From Crocinitomicaceae bacterium (lineage in GTDB: Bacteria > Bacteroidota > Bacteroidia > Flavobacteriales_D > Crocinitomicaceae): a stretch of 32,016 nt of DNA. Under the pieces are notes generated by a model. The model was given only the letters and a program-made list of their open reading frames with translations, was not told the origin of the DNA and made no database searches. Positions 22,861 through 31,013 of this stretch are shown here, piece after piece. A program made the translations under genes and the position numbers. Within the stretch, counting starts at the first letter, position 1; each line of letters opens with the position of its first letter. The stretch lies in contig JAGNZC010000023.1 in assembly GCA_017984635.1 (NCBI GenBank), positions 9,124-41,139 of the forward strand, given 5' to 3'.

Positions 22861-24762
22861 ATGAAAACACTTTTATTAATAGTTTGCATTGCATTTTTAA
22901 ATAGCTCATTTTCCCAAAAAATATTTTACCAAGATATTTGTAATTGCGGTGTAACTGGTGCAGGCTTTTCAACAGCATTAGGTTCTGGATCTGGATCTAT
23001 AAATGTTAATATTGATCCTAATAGCACAATTAAAAAAGCATTTTTATTTGCTCAAAGATTTGGTTTAGCAAATGACACTTCCATTTTATTTAATAATACA
23101 CTTCACTTTTTTAATAGTCAAAATAGAATAAGTCCAGAATTATTGTGTCAAGGTTCATTTTATGCACTTGAACAATCTTTACATGCTATAGATGTAACTA
23201 ATGAAATATTACCCAATCAAAATAATTATTTAATAACAATTCCCAATCAAAATTCTTGTGAAGCCTGTCAATATGGTAATATATATTTACTAGTTATTTA
23301 TGAAAATATTAGTCTTATAAATACTTCTATTTCATTTTATGTAAATGACAAAAATGATGCATACTCATGTAGTTATTTGATTGATACATTAAATCCAATA
23401 AATTCATTTTCAGATGTTTTATTTTCTGTTTATTCAGATAGGATTAATGATTATGATCAATTTGACGGTTCTGTTTTTAGCATAAATAATCAGCAAATTG
23501 GAATACTCAAAGGGACTGATAATTCTAACTTAAATTGGTCAGGTGGAGGTGTTAAAGGTCATTTTTATTTTCAAAATTCAACCATTTATGGCTTAGATGA
23601 CGACGACCCATTTCTTCCTTTTGGTGGATCAAACGGTATTAAAAACTTAAATCAGTTTAATTTTGTTAACTCAATAAATTGGAATATTAAATGGGAAAGT
23701 TTTGTGCCACCATACAATATTTTTTCTGGATTCTTCCTCGCCTATACCTCCCCTTGCGCATCTTTCCCAACAACAAACTCCCAAGACACCACGGTTTGCA
23801 AAGGTGCATATTTGCAACTTTCTGCTAGTGGCGGCGTGAACTACTCCTGGGAGCCTGCGACGGGTTTGAGCTGTGCAAACTGCCCAAACCCTGTGGTGCA
23901 AACAGATAGTAGCCAGGTTTATACCGTGCGTATATGGAACAACGATTCTTGCTCGGTGGTGCGCCCAATTCCTGTGCGTGTAAACCAATTGCCCAAATTT
24001 GGCAGCATTGCTAGCACGGCAAGTGCGTGCGCGGCGGATAACGGAAAAATTGTGGCTACAGCTGCTGCTGCAACAACCTTGCCTGTTAGTTACAGTTTCA
24101 ATGCCAACCCGTTTCAATTTAGTTCAACTTATACCAGCACATTTAGTAATTTGGCAGCTGGCACGTATCCCTTTTCGCTCAAAGATGGCAACGGTTGCGT
24201 GCGTGATACTGCGGTTGTTGTTTCTCTCAACAACAACGTCAATGCTTTGTTTACTGCCTCCCCAACAAGTGGCGCACATCCCTTGGTGGTCAATTTTAAC
24301 AACCAAAGCACCAATGCCACCAACTTTGCGTGGAAAATAAACGGCGTTTCTGTTGGCAACAATCTTCCAAGCTATACTTTTACTAGCGCAGGAACCTACA
24401 CCGTGCAACTCTTCGCTTGGAACAACAACCCAAACTGCATCGATTCATTCTCTTTGCAACTTTTTGTGTATGACACCTTGCTTGTGCAAGTGCCCAATGT
24501 CTTTACACCCAACAATGATGGCACAAACGAAACATTCTCACTCCAAAGCAATGTGCCAATTGTTGTGGAAGCAAGCATCATCAATCGCTGGGGAGAAATC
24601 GTTTTTAACGGCACAAAAACAGCTAAATCAAACAACGGTTCATACACTACCGAACTTTGGGATGGTAAAAATGCCACCGATAGCGTATATTTTTATACAC
24701 TAAAATGCAGCTACTTAAACCAAATTAAAAAATTGGAAGGTTTTGTGAGTTTGGTACGGTAG
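22861..24762 (+). CDS. T9SS surface protein with PKD domain and CHU_C (type B) C-terminal domain
   Basis: The 633-residue product has a signal peptide (about 1-19, ending NSSFSQ). ATG 22861 is preferred over the in-frame GTG at 22855, which adds only two residues. Residues about 20-290 form an unrecognised beta-rich domain. Residues about 300-460 contain Cys-rich Ig-like modules (CKGAYLQLSASGGVNYSWEP, CANCPNP). A PKD domain follows at about 464-537 (NFNNQSTNATNFAWKING ... YTFTSAGTYTVQLFAWN). A CHU_C domain ends the protein from about 544 (VPNVFTPNNDGTNETF ... INRWGEIVFNG ... FVSLVR). The first half of the gene is very AT-rich and the second is not, with the change near 23735, suggesting recombination of domains. 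No PorP/SprF gene is adjacent; the one at 10932 could serve in trans. Confidence 0.88.
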   Translation: MKTLLLIVCIAFLNSSFSQKIFYQDICNCGVTGAGFSTALGSGSGSINVNIDPNSTIKKAFLFAQRFGLANDTSILFNNTLHFFNSQNRISPELLCQGSFYALEQSLHAIDVTNEILPNQNNYLITIPNQNSCEACQYGNIYLLVIYENISLINTSISFYVNDKNDAYSCSYLIDTLNPINSFSDVLFSVYSDRINDYDQFDGSVFSINNQQIGILKGTDNSNLNWSGGGVKGHFYFQNSTIYGLDDDDPFLPFGGSNGIKNLNQFNFVNSINWNIKWESFVPPYNIFSGFFLAYTSPCASFPTTNSQDTTVCKGAYLQLSASGGVNYSWEPATGLSCANCPNPVVQTDSSQVYTVRIWNNDSCSVVRPIPVRVNQLPKFGSIASTASACAADNGKIVATAAAATTLPVSYSFNANPFQFSSTYTSTFSNLAAGTYPFSLKDGNGCVRDTAVVVSLNNNVNALFTASPTSGAHPLVVNFNNQSTNATNFAWKINGVSVGNNLPSYTFTSAGTYTVQLFAWNNNPNCIDSFSLQLFVYDTLLVQVPNVFTPNNDGTNETFSLQSNVPIVVEASIINRWGEIVFNGTKTAKSNNGSYTTELWDGKNATDSVYFYTLKCSYLNQIKKLEGFVSLVR

Positions 24763-24877
24763 GAAAAAATACTTCTGAAAATTTTTGTTACAATTAAACT
24801 AAATTCAATTATTACGTCTATAAATTTTTAAAAATCAATTGATCTAATTATATTCGCACCCTTAAAGAATAAAGAAA

Positions 24878-27085
24878 ATGGCAATTATTGGAAAAATTCG
24901 TGAAAAATCAGCTTTATTAGTAATCATTATTGGGATTGCTTTATTGGCTTTTATTTTAGGTGACTGGAGAAAAACGAGCTTTGGTTCTGAAGAACAAATT
25001 GGATACGGAACTGTATATGGTGAACGAGTTGACTTTAAACGTTTTGAAGAAAACAGTGCTAAGTTTCAGGAGCAAGATAGAATGCAAGCGGAACAACAAC
25101 AAAAAGAATATACGCAAGTTGAACAAGATGCTTCAATTGAAAAAGCATGGAATTATTTAACCGAGACGATTCTTTTTGAAAAAGAATACGATGCATTGGG
25201 TATTGATGTTAGTCAAAATGAATTTGATTCATACTTGTACGGCCGTGATGGTTTTCAAGTAATGCCTGAATTAGTGCAAGGATTTACTGATCCTAAAACT
25301 GGATTATTCAATGAGAAAATGTTGCAAAAAAGAATTCAAGAAATGGAATCTTCTTCTGATCCTAAAGTTCAAAAACAATGGGAAGATAGCAAAACATACT
25401 ACACAGACAGAAGAAAACAAGAGAAATATTTTGCCTTGGTAAATCAAGGTTTGTACGTTACAAAATTAGAGGCACAAGAAGAATATTTAGCAGCGAAAGA
25501 AATTAAAAGTATTTCTTATGTAGCTAGAAGATACAGTGAAATCGATGATAAAGATGTGAAAATCACAGATGAAGCATTGAAAAGCTATTATGAAGAGCAC
25601 AAAGGAGACAAAAAATATGCTAACAGAACTGCTTCTCGTGAAGTTCGTTATTTCGATGTATTGATCCAACCGTCTAAAAGAGATTCTATGACGTTTGATA
25701 AATTATTGAATGGATTGAAAGCAGGTTTCCAAGCAGCTGCAAATGATTCTAATTTCATTATGGAAAATAGTGATGTTAAATTTTATTCTTCTACCAAAAT
25801 TGCAACTGCTGTTCCTGAAAACAGTGAAAAAGCGCAAAAATTCCAATCTTATCCTATGACGATGGATACTGTTTTCAAAACAGCTAAATTTGGTCAAATT
25901 GTTGGTCCTTACACCATTAAAAACAACGTGGTGATTTCAAAAGTATTAGGGTTTACACCTTCACGATTGAAAGCACGTCACATCTTGATTTCCACTAACC
26001 AATCAAAAGATGCTAAAATCATTGCTGCAAAACAAAAAACAGCAGATAGTTTAGTAAAATTAGTAAACACTAATAACTTTGAAGAATTTGTTAAAAAATT
26101 CAGTGAAGATCCAGGTTCTAAAGATAAAGGTGGTGTTTATGACAATTTCATTGAAGCAGACATGGTGAAAGAATTTTCTACTTTCTGTGCAACTAAACCA
26201 ATTGGTACCATCGGTATTGTGAAAACAGACTTTGGATTCCACATCATTGAAGTAATGGAGCGTGATGCGAATTACTACCCAGTTGTAGCAAATGTTGTTA
26301 AAGCGTTTAAACCAAGTCAAGAAACAATTGATTATAAAGATGGAGAGGTTTACAACTTATTGTACAAATTACAAGCTAAAATAGGCCGTAAAGCAACGAT
26401 GAAAGGAAAAATCGAAGCATTTGATACCATTGCTCAACGAGCGGGCTATTATGCACGTCCTGTTACAATTGAAGAAAATAGCCCAAAATTATATGGCTTT
26501 ACAACACCATTTGCTGAAGATAAAATTTTAAAATTAGCTTTTGACGAAAGTGCATTAGAAGGCGATTTAGTTTCTTCCCCAATTAAAGACAAAGACAAAT
26601 ATGTAATTGCAATGTTGTCTTCTATCAAATTAAAAGGTGAACCTACTTTTGAAAACGTAGAAGAACTAATGAAACGTGATTTAATCGAAGAGAAAAAAGC
26701 TGAACGTTTCACTAACCAATTATTGAAAGATAAATCAATGACTGCGATGGCAAAACGTTCTAATTCTGAAGTAATGAAAGCGGAGGTTGTTTTTGCTAAT
26801 CCTCAAATTGCTGGAGTTGGTTTTGAACCTGAAGTAGTTGGAGCGTTGTTCTCTGGATTAAAACCAGGTCAAAAAACATTACCATTGAAAGGTAAAATGG
26901 GTGTGTATGTTATTCGAATTGATAAAGCGACGAAAGCACCAGCAACTGCTTCTTACAAAACTGAAAAAGACCAATTATTAAATGCATTGAAAGGAAATGT
27001 TCAAGGCTTAGCATTAAATGGTTTGAAGAAAAAAGCAGATATTGTTGACAATCGTCGTTTCTTGAAAGCAGGAATTAGAAGATAA
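24878..27085 (+). CDS. PpiD/SurA-like periplasmic peptidyl-prolyl isomerase
   Basis: A 735-residue membrane-anchored foldase. A single membrane segment near the N-terminus (about 12-28, LLVIIIGIALLAFILGDW) precedes a SurA_N_3-type chaperone region (about 35-350). A parvulin-type PpiC domain lies at about 365-465, with LKARHILIST, FSEDPGSKDKGG and FGFHIIEV, the expected order. The rest of the C-terminal part is helical. PpiD proteins anchor in the inner membrane and help outer-membrane and secreted proteins fold in the periplasm. The length is normal for Bacteroidota PpiD/SurA proteins (about 700). It is followed by a strong terminator and appears monocistronic. Assignment to PpiD rather than SurA rests on the membrane anchor. 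Confidence 0.92.
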   Translation: MAIIGKIREKSALLVIIIGIALLAFILGDWRKTSFGSEEQIGYGTVYGERVDFKRFEENSAKFQEQDRMQAEQQQKEYTQVEQDASIEKAWNYLTETILFEKEYDALGIDVSQNEFDSYLYGRDGFQVMPELVQGFTDPKTGLFNEKMLQKRIQEMESSSDPKVQKQWEDSKTYYTDRRKQEKYFALVNQGLYVTKLEAQEEYLAAKEIKSISYVARRYSEIDDKDVKITDEALKSYYEEHKGDKKYANRTASREVRYFDVLIQPSKRDSMTFDKLLNGLKAGFQAAANDSNFIMENSDVKFYSSTKIATAVPENSEKAQKFQSYPMTMDTVFKTAKFGQIVGPYTIKNNVVISKVLGFTPSRLKARHILISTNQSKDAKIIAAKQKTADSLVKLVNTNNFEEFVKKFSEDPGSKDKGGVYDNFIEADMVKEFSTFCATKPIGTIGIVKTDFGFHIIEVMERDANYYPVVANVVKAFKPSQETIDYKDGEVYNLLYKLQAKIGRKATMKGKIEAFDTIAQRAGYYARPVTIEENSPKLYGFTTPFAEDKILKLAFDESALEGDLVSSPIKDKDKYVIAMLSSIKLKGEPTFENVEELMKRDLIEEKKAERFTNQLLKDKSMTAMAKRSNSEVMKAEVVFANPQIAGVGFEPEVVGALFSGLKPGQKTLPLKGKMGVYVIRIDKATKAPATASYKTEKDQLLNALKGNVQGLALNGLKKKADIVDNRRFLKAGIRR

Positions 27086-27104
27086 TTAGAATATAACTAT
27101 TTTT

Positions 27105-27135
27105 AAAAAGGTGTCAGATTTGGCACCTTTTTTTT
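27105..27135 (+). terminator. Rho-independent terminator after the PpiD-like gene
   Basis: AAAAAGGTGTC (27105-27115) and GGCACCTTTTT (27122-27132) form an 11-bp stem with one G-U pair and a 6-nt loop, followed by further T residues. It starts 19 bp after the stop at 27085. Confidence 0.9.
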
Positions 27136-27150
27136 GTCTTATCAATTTTG

Positions 27151-27158
27151 TACTTTTG
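27151..27158 (+). promoter_or_regulatory. -7 promoter element of ispD
   Basis: TACTTTTG exactly matches TAnnTTTG and ends only four bases before the ispD ATG, so transcription would begin at or next to the start codon. No TTG lies 17-23 nt upstream; the nearest TTTG is 14 nt away and belongs to the terminator tail. Confidence 0.4.
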
Positions 27159-27162
27159 AACC

Positions 27163-27828
27163 ATGAGCGAATTTTCAATAATAATAACTGCAGGCGGAAT
27201 TGGTAAACGAATGGGTAGTTCAATTCCGAAACAGTTTATTGAGATTGGCGGAAAACCAATTCTATTAAGAACATTAGAAGTTTTTCATGCCTTTGAACCA
27301 AATGCACAAATCATTATTACCTTGCCAAATGAATGGAAAACATATTGGTCAGATCTTTTAAAGACTTTTAATTGTGTTATTAAGCACGAAATAGTTGATG
27401 GCGGAGATGAACGTTATCATTCGATAAAAAACGCGTTAAAACACTGCAATAGAAACTATGTCGCAGTTCATGACGGTGTAAGACCTTTTGTTTCATTAAC
27501 AACTTTATCAAGATGTTTTGACGCTGTAAAAATTCATCACCAAGTCGTGCCAGTTATCCAATTAAAAGATTCTTTAAGAAAACGTGTCGATTCACATTCA
27601 ATAGCTGTCAATCGTTCCGAATTTGTTCATGTACAAACTCCTCAATGTTTTTTAACTGCTTCGTTAGAAAACGCATATGAACAAGCATACCATGAAGGGG
27701 TAACAGATGATGCAACAATTGTGGAACAAGCAGGATTTCCAATCTTTTTAGTTGAAGGAAATGAAGAAAATTTCAAGCTTACCTCTCAATTAGATTTAAT
27801 TCTTGCTGAAGAATTATGTAAAAATTAA
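27163..27828 (+). CDS. ispD: 2-C-methyl-D-erythritol 4-phosphate cytidylyltransferase
   Basis: IspD couples CTP to 2-C-methyl-D-erythritol 4-phosphate, the third step of the non-mevalonate isoprenoid pathway. The 221-residue product starts with the CTP-binding signature TAGGIGKRMGSSIPKQF (9-25), with Arg16 and Lys23 as the expected charge-stabilising residues. It continues with the VHDGVRPF and TDDATIVEQAG motifs of the family. The length is typical (about 220-240). There is no IspF fusion, and no other isoprenoid gene is adjacent. It follows the terminator at 27105-27135, so it has its own transcription; the very close -7 element suggests a leaderless mRNA. Confidence 0.96.
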   Translation: MSEFSIIITAGGIGKRMGSSIPKQFIEIGGKPILLRTLEVFHAFEPNAQIIITLPNEWKTYWSDLLKTFNCVIKHEIVDGGDERYHSIKNALKHCNRNYVAVHDGVRPFVSLTTLSRCFDAVKIHHQVVPVIQLKDSLRKRVDSHSIAVNRSEFVHVQTPQCFLTASLENAYEQAYHEGVTDDATIVEQAGFPIFLVEGNEENFKLTSQLDLILAEELCKN

Positions 27829-27893
27829 CAGGATTCATTAACAGGACGTGATAATTTCAGCTTTTTTAACAAAGTAAATCGTTTTATATCAAC

Positions 27894-27901
27894 TATCTTT
27901 G
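27894..27901 (+). promoter_or_regulatory. -7 promoter element of metF
   Basis: TATCTTTG is an exact TAnnTTTG match located 18 nt before the metF ATG, implying a leader of about 14 nt. No TTG at the usual -33 spacing is apparent. Confidence 0.4.
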
Positions 27902-27918
27902 TTTCACATTAAGTAAAA

Positions 27919-28869
27919 ATGAAAGTTACAGAACATTTAAAACAAGCAAAAGAAACCTTATTTTCTTTTGAAATTTTACCTCCATTAAAAGGAAAAAGTA
28001 TTCAATCAATATACGATGGAATTGATCCTTTAATGGAATTCAAACCACGTTTTGTAAATGTTACATATCACAGAGAAGAATTTATCTACAAAGAGCGTGA
28101 AAATGGTCTGTTAGAAAAAATTGCAATACGTAAACGCCCCGGAACAGTAGGCATCTGTGCGGCAATTATGAATAAATACCATGTTGATGCAGTTCCTCAC
28201 TTAATTTGTGGGGGATTTAGCAAAGAAGAAACTGAAAATGCATTAATAGATTTACAATTTTTAGGCATTGACAATGTGCTGGCTTTAAGAGGTGATTCTG
28301 TTAAAACGGAAGCAACTTTTAAACCTCATCAAGATGGACACAGTTATGCTGTTGAGTTAATTCAACAAATAACTGAGATGAACAAGGGCAATTACATGAT
28401 GGATGATATTAAATTAGAACCAACATCGTTTTGCATAGGAGCAGCTGGTTATCCTGAAAAACACTTTGAAGCAATGAATTTAACTACTGATTTACAGTAT
28501 TTAAAAGCAAAAGTTGATGCTGGAGCAGAATACATCGTGACACAATTATTCTTTGACAATCAAAAGTATTTTGATTTTGTAAACGCTTGTCGAACAACCG
28601 GAATTAATGTGCCGATTATACCAGGAATTAAACCAATTAAAGCATTAAATCACATTACTTTTTTACCCAAATTTTTCAAAATTGATTACCCAGAAGCATT
28701 GTCAAAAGAATTATTGAAATGTAAAACAAATGCGGATGTTGAACAGCTTGGTATTGAATGGGGAATTCAACAATCAAAGGAGTTGAAAGCGGCTAATGTA
28801 CCATGCATCCATTATTACACTATGTCTAATTCTAGAGAAGTAAAAGCAATTGCTGCAGAAATATTTTAA
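27919..28869 (+). CDS. metF: Methylenetetrahydrofolate reductase
   Basis: MetF uses FAD to reduce 5,10-methylenetetrahydrofolate to 5-methyltetrahydrofolate, the methyl donor for methionine synthesis. The 316-residue product has the N-terminal FSFEILPP segment with the catalytic Glu18. It also has the LALRGDSV motif (the RGD region around the flavin site), the GAAGYPEKH segment and the QLFFDNQKYFDFV strand-helix, all in the family's usual order of a TIM barrel. The length is normal (about 290-320). The next gene starts 9 bp after the stop and is likely co-transcribed. No SAM or cobalamin riboswitch was seen in the 90 bp upstream. Confidence 0.95.
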   Translation: MKVTEHLKQAKETLFSFEILPPLKGKSIQSIYDGIDPLMEFKPRFVNVTYHREEFIYKERENGLLEKIAIRKRPGTVGICAAIMNKYHVDAVPHLICGGFSKEETENALIDLQFLGIDNVLALRGDSVKTEATFKPHQDGHSYAVELIQQITEMNKGNYMMDDIKLEPTSFCIGAAGYPEKHFEAMNLTTDLQYLKAKVDAGAEYIVTQLFFDNQKYFDFVNACRTTGINVPIIPGIKPIKALNHITFLPKFFKIDYPEALSKELLKCKTNADVEQLGIEWGIQQSKELKAANVPCIHYYTMSNSREVKAIAAEIF

Positions 28870-28878
28870 AAGTAAACT

Positions 28879-29415
28879 ATGAAATATCTTATTTTATTTA
28901 TTTGTATCGTATCGATTAACATTATCGTTGGTCAAACTAAAAACCTTCATCTAACCAATGCTATTGTTGTTGGACAAATGGAAAAAGCAGAAGATCGTTA
29001 TACACTTGAAATTAATTTAGCTGAATTGCTTGTAAATAATGGTGTCAAGGCAAATCCATCGTTAAATATTTTGAAAAGCGGAAATGAATTAGCGCTATTG
29101 GCAAATGATTCACTTACTTCAATTGTTAAGAGTAAAGGTTATGATACGTATGCATTAATTTCTGTAAGGGGATACGATACAAATTTTAAAAGAACAACGC
29201 ATAAAGATCCATTAGCGGTGGCTTTAAGTTCAGGAAATTTATTCCCGATTTACCGCGATGAAATTACTTCAGTTACTTTTGAAGTGATGTTTTACCGCAA
29301 CGGTCAATTTATCGGTTCTGATATCATCAAATGTGGAAATGTCTCAACAAGAGATGGTGTTTTGAAAAAATTCAGAAAAAACGCTACCAAGAAAATTACT
29401 AAAAATTGGAAATAA
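28879..29415 (+). CDS. Exported protein of unknown function
   Basis: This 178-residue protein is not recognised. It has a clear signal peptide (about 1-18, ending IIVGQ) and no lipobox Cys. The mature part is rich in alternating strands and short helices, with a distinctive segment KGYDTYALISVRGYDTNFKR (about 86-105) and a basic C-terminus. It resembles small Bacteroidota periplasmic proteins of unknown role. It lies 9 bp downstream of metF, so transcription with metF is likely, but a functional link to folate is not implied by the sequence. Its stop and that of ribE on the other strand are one base apart. Confidence 0.75.
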   Translation: MKYLILFICIVSINIIVGQTKNLHLTNAIVVGQMEKAEDRYTLEINLAELLVNNGVKANPSLNILKSGNELALLANDSLTSIVKSKGYDTYALISVRGYDTNFKRTTHKDPLAVALSSGNLFPIYRDEITSVTFEVMFYRNGQFIGSDIIKCGNVSTRDGVLKKFRKNATKKITKNWK

Positions 29416-29416
29416 T

Positions 29417-30007
29417 TTAACGTTGATTATTCAATAATTTCGCAACGTATTTACCGATAATATCAAATTCTAAATTTACCTTTTCCCCTATTTTCAACGT
29501 ATGGAAATTTGTGAATTCATATGTATAGGGTATAATACATACCGAAAATTCAGTTGCCAAAGAATCTACAACAGTTAAACTTGTTCCATTAATTGTAATA
29601 GAACCTTTTTCTACCGTAATGTGTTCACGATTTGGTGCATATTGAAAAGTAAACTTCCACGAACCATTTTGATCTTCAATATTAATGCATTGAGCAGTTG
29701 TATCAACATGACCTTGAACAATGTGTCCATCCAAGCGCCCATTCATTTGCATGCAACGCTCTAAATTCACTTTTGTCCCAATCTGCCATGTTCCTAAATT
29801 TGTTTTTAACAAAGTTTCAGCAATTGCAGTCACAATATATTGACGATTATTAATCGCAACTACAGTCAAACAACAGCCATTATGTGCTACACTTTGATCA
29901 ACTTTTAATTCATCAGTAAAATTCGCTTCTACCGTAAAGTGCACATTCTCATTTTCTTTTTTGATGGAAACAATCGTTCCTAATTGTTCAACAATTCCTG
30001 TAAACAT
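29417..30007 (-). CDS. ribE: Riboflavin synthase, alpha subunit
   Basis: It dismutates two 6,7-dimethyl-8-ribityllumazines to riboflavin and a pyrimidine. The 196-residue product starts MFTGIVEQLG, the diagnostic N-terminus, so ATG 30007 is used although an in-frame ATG exists at 30025. Two lumazine-binding half-repeats are visible: the first has the SVAHNGCCLTV motif, and the second contains LDGHIVQGHVDTTAQC and GTSLTVV. The length is typical (about 195-215). No FMN riboswitch was found upstream; a consensus promoter is present. Other rib genes are not in the window. Confidence 0.96.
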   Translation of the reverse strand: MFTGIVEQLGTIVSIKKENENVHFTVEANFTDELKVDQSVAHNGCCLTVVAINNRQYIVTAIAETLLKTNLGTWQIGTKVNLERCMQMNGRLDGHIVQGHVDTTAQCINIEDQNGSWKFTFQYAPNREHITVEKGSITINGTSLTVVDSLATEFSVCIIPYTYEFTNFHTLKIGEKVNLEFDIIGKYVAKLLNNQR

Positions 30008-30022
30008 ACTTGATATTTTATA

Positions 30023-30051
30023 CAAAGATAAAGCTATGCATTTAAATCAAT
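30023..30051 (-). promoter_or_regulatory. Putative promoter of ribE
   Basis: On the minus strand a TTG (30048-30050), a 17-nt spacer and an exact TATCTTTG (30023-30030) are seen. The predicted leader is about 12 nt before ATG 30007. Confidence 0.45.
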
Positions 30052-30104
30052 CGAAATTAATTTATAATAATTAACTTAATCGCTCAAAGTTGAATTCTTC
30101 ACAT

Positions 30105-31013
30105 ATGCATAAACTCAGTTTCGTTCTGTTACTTTTAATTTTTACATCTTGCAATGTTGTAAAAATGAATGCGAATTACACTACTCGTAAATTTTCAAAA
30201 AAATCGATCAAAAATTTCACCTACAAAACAACTGATTTTGAATTAAATTATTGGAAAGGTGGAGAAGGACCAGTGATTTTATTTTTACATGGTTTTGGTG
30301 GAGATGCGCAGCTTACATGGAAAAAAGAACTCATTGAATTAGTGAAAAATCATACTGTTATTGCTCCTGACTTATTGTGGTTTGGCAAAAGTAATGCAAC
30401 ACTTCAACCAACATTGAACAATCAAACGATTGCAATTAAACAGTTATTAGAAGAATTAAAAATTGATACTATTTCTATCATTGGTCAAAGTTATGGTGGC
30501 TTTTTAGCGCTGAATTTAGCATTAACAAATCCAGGACTCATCCATAAATTATGTATCGCTAATTGTCCTGGAAACACTTATAATAAAGAGGAATTAACAA
30601 CCGTATCTAACAAGTATAAGGTACAAAATATAAGCGAATTATTCGTTTTTAACAAGGCCGAACAATTACAACGATTGTATTCATTAGCTGTCTATAAAGA
30701 CCATAAAATACCAACTTTTCTATTCAATCAACTATTTGAACAATATTTCAATCAACACCATAAAGCTTTAGAAGAATTGATGATTAGTTTGCAAAATGAA
30801 ACTATTTCTACGGCTAAAAACAAAGAGCTTTTCAGTGCCAAAACAACAGTCATTTGGGGAGAAAATGACGCTCTTTTCTCTGTGAAAGAAGGACAAAAAT
30901 TTGCTGCTTCAATTAATGCCTCATTCTATTCTATTCAAAATTGTGGACACGCAGCACAATTAGATCAACCCAAACAGTTTACAAATGCTGTTGTCTCTTT
31001 CTTTAATGATTGA
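30105..31013 (+). CDS. Alpha/beta-fold hydrolase lipoprotein
   Basis: The 302-residue product is a predicted lipoprotein: the hydrophobic leader ends in the lipobox FTSC with Cys16 as the lipid-modified residue. The upstream TTG at 30090 only adds MNSSH, so ATG 30105 is chosen. The mature protein is a classical alpha/beta hydrolase with oxyanion loop HGFGG (62-66), nucleophile Ser129 in GQSYGG, Asp255 (WGENDALF) and His282 (CGHAAQLDQP). This is the arrangement of haloalkane dehalogenase/epoxide hydrolase/esterase relatives. The substrate is unknown. It is divergent from ribE and its 3' end overlaps the sensor kinase gene by 11 bp on the opposite strand. Confidence 0.86.
   Translation: MHKLSFVLLLLIFTSCNVVKMNANYTTRKFSKKSIKNFTYKTTDFELNYWKGGEGPVILFLHGFGGDAQLTWKKELIELVKNHTVIAPDLLWFGKSNATLQPTLNNQTIAIKQLLEELKIDTISIIGQSYGGFLALNLALTNPGLIHKLCIANCPGNTYNKEELTTVSNKYKVQNISELFVFNKAEQLQRLYSLAVYKDHKIPTFLFNQLFEQYFNQHHKALEELMISLQNETISTAKNKELFSAKTTVIWGENDALFSVKEGQKFAASINASFYSIQNCGHAAQLDQPKQFTNAVVSFFND

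Noticed and set aside
23671..24677. Several overlapping open frames on the minus strand and in other plus frames inside the second half of the surface-protein gene
   Set aside because: They arise because this part is less AT-rich, so stops are rare in all frames. Their translations are Cys/His/Arg-rich without domain character, while the plus frame encodes intact PKD and CHU_C domains.
30008..30104. FMN riboswitch upstream of ribE
   Set aside because: The 97-bp divergent region is AT-rich and lacks the conserved RFN-element segments; a simple promoter explains it.
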